Source: a virus. Taken from it: a DNA stretch of 23,778 bases. The notes below the pieces were generated by a model. That model was given only the letters and a program-made list of their open reading frames with translations, was not told the DNA's origin and did no database searches. Location of the stretch: the IMG/VR virus record IMGVR_UViG_3300027699_000201, positions 1 to 23,778 of that record. One strand, written 5' to 3'. The position numbers were made by a program, and so were the translations under genes. Below, in pieces: positions 21,904 to 23,778 of the stretch. Position 1 is the first letter of the stretch, and the number at the start of each line of letters is the position of its first letter.

Positions 21904-22035
21904 CTAGTCGGTAGTAGATTCTCTTTTTGGCGGCTTCTTCCATACCTTAGGCTTGGCTGTTTTGAATTTAGTAGGCCCCTTCCAAGGTTTATGCTCTTTC
22001 ATTTTCCACCCACCTTTTTTTGTAGTTTTACTCAT
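21904..22035 (-). CDS. Very small basic Trp/Pro/Lys-rich protein (43 aa)
   Basis: The ATG at 22033-22035 overlaps the TGA of the 70-aa gene (ATGA), with AAGG just upstream; the frame ends with TAG at 21904-21906. The product starts MSKTTKKGGWKMKEHKPWKG, continues PTKFKTAKPKVWKKPPKR and ends ESTTD: about one third lysine, three Trp in KPW/KVW settings, no hydrophobic core. It precisely fills the gap between two genes. An extended nucleic-acid-binding or decorating peptide is possible; no family recognised. Too short for usual gene callers. Confidence 0.65.
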   Translation of the reverse strand: MSKTTKKGGWKMKEHKPWKGPTKFKTAKPKVWKKPPKRESTTD

Positions 22036-22244
22036 CCTTTTTTCCTTCCTCTAAATGTATGACCGGTCATGTAAGGTTTAGAAAACCAAAGTTCAAACCA
22101 TTCTTTATCTCCCGGCTTTATGTTTAGTTCACGTTCTTTTTTTTTAAGTTCTGTAGCTGTTTGGCTCATATTTTCTACAGTATATTCTGTATAACCTTTA
22201 AATTCATGTATGCCAGCTAAACGCTGTAGAGTTGCAATGTCCAT
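22032..22244 (-). CDS. Small conserved phage protein (70 aa)
   Basis: A 70-aa protein starting MDIATLQRLAGIHEFKGYTE, then YTVENMSQTATELKKKEREL, NIKPGDKEWFELWFSKPYMT and a basic GHTFRGRKKG end. I recall near-identical layouts (LQ-LAGI, NMS-TA, PGD-EWF-LWFSKPY) in T4-like marine phages, without a function. The ATG immediately follows the TAA of the nucleotidyltransferase-like gene, with AGAGG as ribosome site, and the stop overlaps the next ATG. Confidence 0.82.
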   Translation of the reverse strand: MDIATLQRLAGIHEFKGYTEYTVENMSQTATELKKKERELNIKPGDKEWFELWFSKPYMTGHTFRGRKKG

Positions 22245-23345
22245 TTAGTTAACCTCTTTATTTCTCTCTAGAGGAACAACTTCGCCATTTACAATTTTTA
22301 CTTTACCACCGAACATATTAGAATAAAATGTTTCTTCATTATTTGCAACAGCCGTTTTTATTGCTTCACTGTCTTTAATAAGTGCTTCTGCTTTTTCTGC
22401 ACTATCCATAATTTTGTTTACAGTTCCATAAAGTGTTATAGCTAATGATACAAGAGCTATTGGAACTATTAGTGCGGCAGGAAGAACTTCGTTTAGTTTT
22501 TCTTCTTTAACTTTAGGCATTATACATTGGCCTAAACTGTTAATAACTCCGCCTTTGCGTCTACATGCTTGTTTAGCTCGAGAACGAGAACTTTCTTCTA
22601 TAGAGTCTGCAAATTGTTTAGCACCATATGAACCATAACCAAATGTATTTTGTTTACTTCTTCCATATTGGTCAAGTCCGGCTTTAGCATATTTCTTTTG
22701 TTTTGCTCGTTCTTGTTTTGCTTTAAAGTCAGCCATTCCTTTTTTAGCTGCATCTGAAAATTCAGGTTCTGGTGAATCAACTGAATCAACTCCCATTGCA
22801 CTTTGTAACTTTTTAAACATTTCATCAGCATAGGATTGTGCTAATTGTGTAACTCCTGATTTAAACCCGTTAAGATCATTATTAGTTACATAACCACGTA
22901 ATTTAGTACCACTCATAGCTGTAGCACCTGCTGCTTCAGGATCACGGGTTAATTGTTTATAATTAATTTTATCAAAATTATAATTATGCATAGGTTTTTC
23001 TACACCGTTATAGTCTTGTAATAATTTAAGAAGTTTAGGTTCGCCTTCTAAGAATGTTACTTCGGTGTAACCCATTTTATATAAACGATCAGCCGCAGTT
23101 AATACAGTTTTAGCAAGCCCAATTGCAATACCATCAAAGCTCTTTCGAGCCCAATCTAATTTTTCTTTTGGAGTAAGTGGGTCATTTGGAAGTTTTGGAG
23201 CACGATCTGTTAAAAAAAGAAAAGAATCACCTGGTATAATTTTAATAGCATCTACTAAAAGTTCGTGACCTATTGTTGCAGGATTTAATCTTCCTAAGGC
23301 AAATGCTGCTTTTTTTTTAACTTCTGCTACTTCAAAAATTTTCAC
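22245..23345 (-). CDS. Nucleotidyltransferase-like protein with leader and C-terminal membrane segment (366 aa)
   Basis: The start is GTG (23343-23345), overlapping the upstream TGA, with AAAGG eight bases before. Residues 12-160 are a cytidylyltransferase/NMN-adenylyltransferase-like domain: AFALGRLNPATIGHELL (14-30), with the (H/T)xGH signature TIGH, and MSGTKLR (144-150), equivalent to ISSTxxR. Such domains transfer a nucleotide from ATP or CTP to phosphorylated substrates. Then follow a Lys/Gln-rich linker (about 195-245), a Cys-pair segment RAKQACRRKGGVINSLGQCI (256-275), a probable membrane helix LPAALIVPIALVSLAITLYG (288-307) and a short helical tail. The leader MKIFEVAEVK resembles a capsid-targeting sequence. 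Substrate unknown; the fusion to a membrane helix is odd for this family. Confidence 0.8.
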   Translation of the reverse strand: MKIFEVAEVKKKAAFALGRLNPATIGHELLVDAIKIIPGDSFLFLTDRAPKLPNDPLTPKEKLDWARKSFDGIAIGLAKTVLTAADRLYKMGYTEVTFLEGEPKLLKLLQDYNGVEKPMHNYNFDKINYKQLTRDPEAAGATAMSGTKLRGYVTNNDLNGFKSGVTQLAQSYADEMFKKLQSAMGVDSVDSPEPEFSDAAKKGMADFKAKQERAKQKKYAKAGLDQYGRSKQNTFGYGSYGAKQFADSIEESSRSRAKQACRRKGGVINSLGQCIMPKVKEEKLNEVLPAALIVPIALVSLAITLYGTVNKIMDSAEKAEALIKDSEAIKTAVANNEETFYSNMFGGKVKIVNGEVVPLERNKEVN

Positions 23346-23689
23346 TTATATTCGCCTTTGTTAATTTGCTCTGTTTCTTCTGTTTGTATTTTTTCTAGTA
23401 TATTATTTCTATCGTCATTACTAAAAATTTCTTCAGGCGAACGTGCAATATTATATTTTCGGCAATAAGCATCACATCCTTTTTCAATCATAGGTGAAAG
23501 AAGGGATGCGGGATCGAATTTTTTCCCTGCCCGGTGATGATCAGCTAGTTTAGCTATAGCAGGATAATAATGCTTACGATAAAACATAGGATCATTACGC
23601 ATATAGCATAGAGTATCTTCTACTACATCATATGGTAAGCCTTTATCATTACCATGTAAAGGGTTTTTTGTAAAGTCTTTTATATGCAT
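23342..23689 (-). CDS. Conserved phage protein of unknown function (115 aa)
   Basis: A 115-aa soluble helical protein: MHIKDFTKNPLHGNDKGLPY, then DVVEDTLCYMRNDPMFYRKH, YYPAIAKLADHHRAGKKFDP and EKGCDAYCRKYNI. The MRNDPMFYRKHY(F/Y)P pattern and the Cys pair at about 73 and 77 are familiar from cyanophage and vibriophage hypothetical proteins near structural genes. The TGA overlaps the GTG of the next gene. Function not known. Confidence 0.82.
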   Translation of the reverse strand: MHIKDFTKNPLHGNDKGLPYDVVEDTLCYMRNDPMFYRKHYYPAIAKLADHHRAGKKFDPASLLSPMIEKGCDAYCRKYNIARSPEEIFSNDDRNNILEKIQTEETEQINKGEYK

Positions 23690-23698
23690 ATTCTTTCC

Positions 23699-23778
23699 TT
23701 ATTTCTGTTTAGAAGAAACTTTGGCAAAAACTCTTTCTGTAACTGAATTACTCCATTGTACTTTAAGTTTATCTTCTT
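23699..23778 (-). CDS. C-terminal end of an unidentified protein (partial)
   Basis: Twenty-five codons before a TAA at 23699-23701: EDKLKVQWSNSVTERVFAKV followed by SSKQK. The gene runs off the right edge. Frame choice is supported by the stop lying nine bases before the 115-aa start codon and by the other frames giving less protein-like sequence. Too little remains to assign it; the beta-like pattern would suit a structural protein. Confidence 0.6.
   Translation of the reverse strand, partial: EDKLKVQWSNSVTERVFAKVSSKQK

Noticed and set aside
1-23778. tRNA genes, CRISPR arrays, insertion sequences, integrase and attachment sites
   Set aside because: No cloverleaf-like segments, regular spaced repeats, transposase or integrase motifs were found by eye. 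Intergenic gaps are all short and mostly explained by promoters.

Overview
The window is a densely packed piece of an A+T-rich (about two thirds A+T by eye) T4-like marine myovirus genome. Every gene I can support lies on the minus strand, so transcription runs from high to low coordinates. T4-type replication genes are present: family B DNA polymerase gp43, sliding clamp gp45, a DsbA-like late-transcription protein and an RNase H/FEN-type 5'-3' exonuclease. The many small companion proteins resemble, from memory, those of cyanophages and pelagiphages. This suggests a virus of an abundant low-GC marine bacterium (SAR11-type or cyanobacterial host), but the host itself cannot be read from the sequence. 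I see no tRNA, CRISPR array, insertion sequence or integrase.

Layout, in transcription order. (1) 23778-19955 and on to 17888 is a block of probably late genes. It holds the end of an unidentified gene, a 115-aa conserved protein, a nucleotidyltransferase-like protein with a membrane segment, two small proteins (one of 43 aa), a HAD 5'-nucleotidase-like protein, a 63-aa protein, a 277-aa protein and a 685-aa protein. Five of these begin with a short leader of the form M-(K/R)-x-x-E... resembling the T4 capsid-targeting sequence of internal head proteins. (2) 17859-14570 has a sigma70-like promoter, then dsbA-like, a small membrane protein and gp43. (3) 14562-6774 has a consensus promoter, then gp45, a DpdA-like transglycosylase, a coupled 292-aa unknown, a YdcH-like protein with a second consensus promoter inside it, a 181-aa unknown, a QueD-like protein, a small protein, a glycosyltransferase, a 130-aa unknown, a cupin, a phosphoribosyltransferase, a small protein, a HIT protein and a small protein. 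(4) 6768-2317 has a promoter, then folE, queE, a 127-aa protein, a 2OG-Fe(II) oxygenase, the exonuclease, and 157- and 81-aa proteins. (5) 2279-1573 has a late-promoter-like element and two small proteins. (6) 1554-1 has MoxR AAA+ ATPase with its own promoter and a terminator, then a further promoter and the start of its DUF2201-type metallopeptidase/VWA partner, cut by the window edge.

The main biological story is a probable DNA base-modification pathway split over two operons. FolE (GTP to dihydroneopterin triphosphate), a QueD-like enzyme (to carboxytetrahydropterin) and QueE (to 7-carboxy-7-deazaguanine) would make a 7-deazaguanine base. The DpdA-like enzyme, co-transcribed with the sliding clamp, would exchange it for guanine in phage DNA. 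No QueC, QueF or amidotransferase is visible here, so the end product may be the carboxy form or may need a gene outside the window or in the host. A GT-B glycosyltransferase and two unknown proteins sit in the same operon and are candidates for related roles.

Regulation looks layered. There are six sigma70-like promoters (TTGAC[A/T], 16-17 bp spacer, TATAAT-like) and two GATAAATA elements, each exactly 32 bases upstream of its start codon, which resemble T4-type late promoters. No gene-free stretch exceeds about 110 bases.
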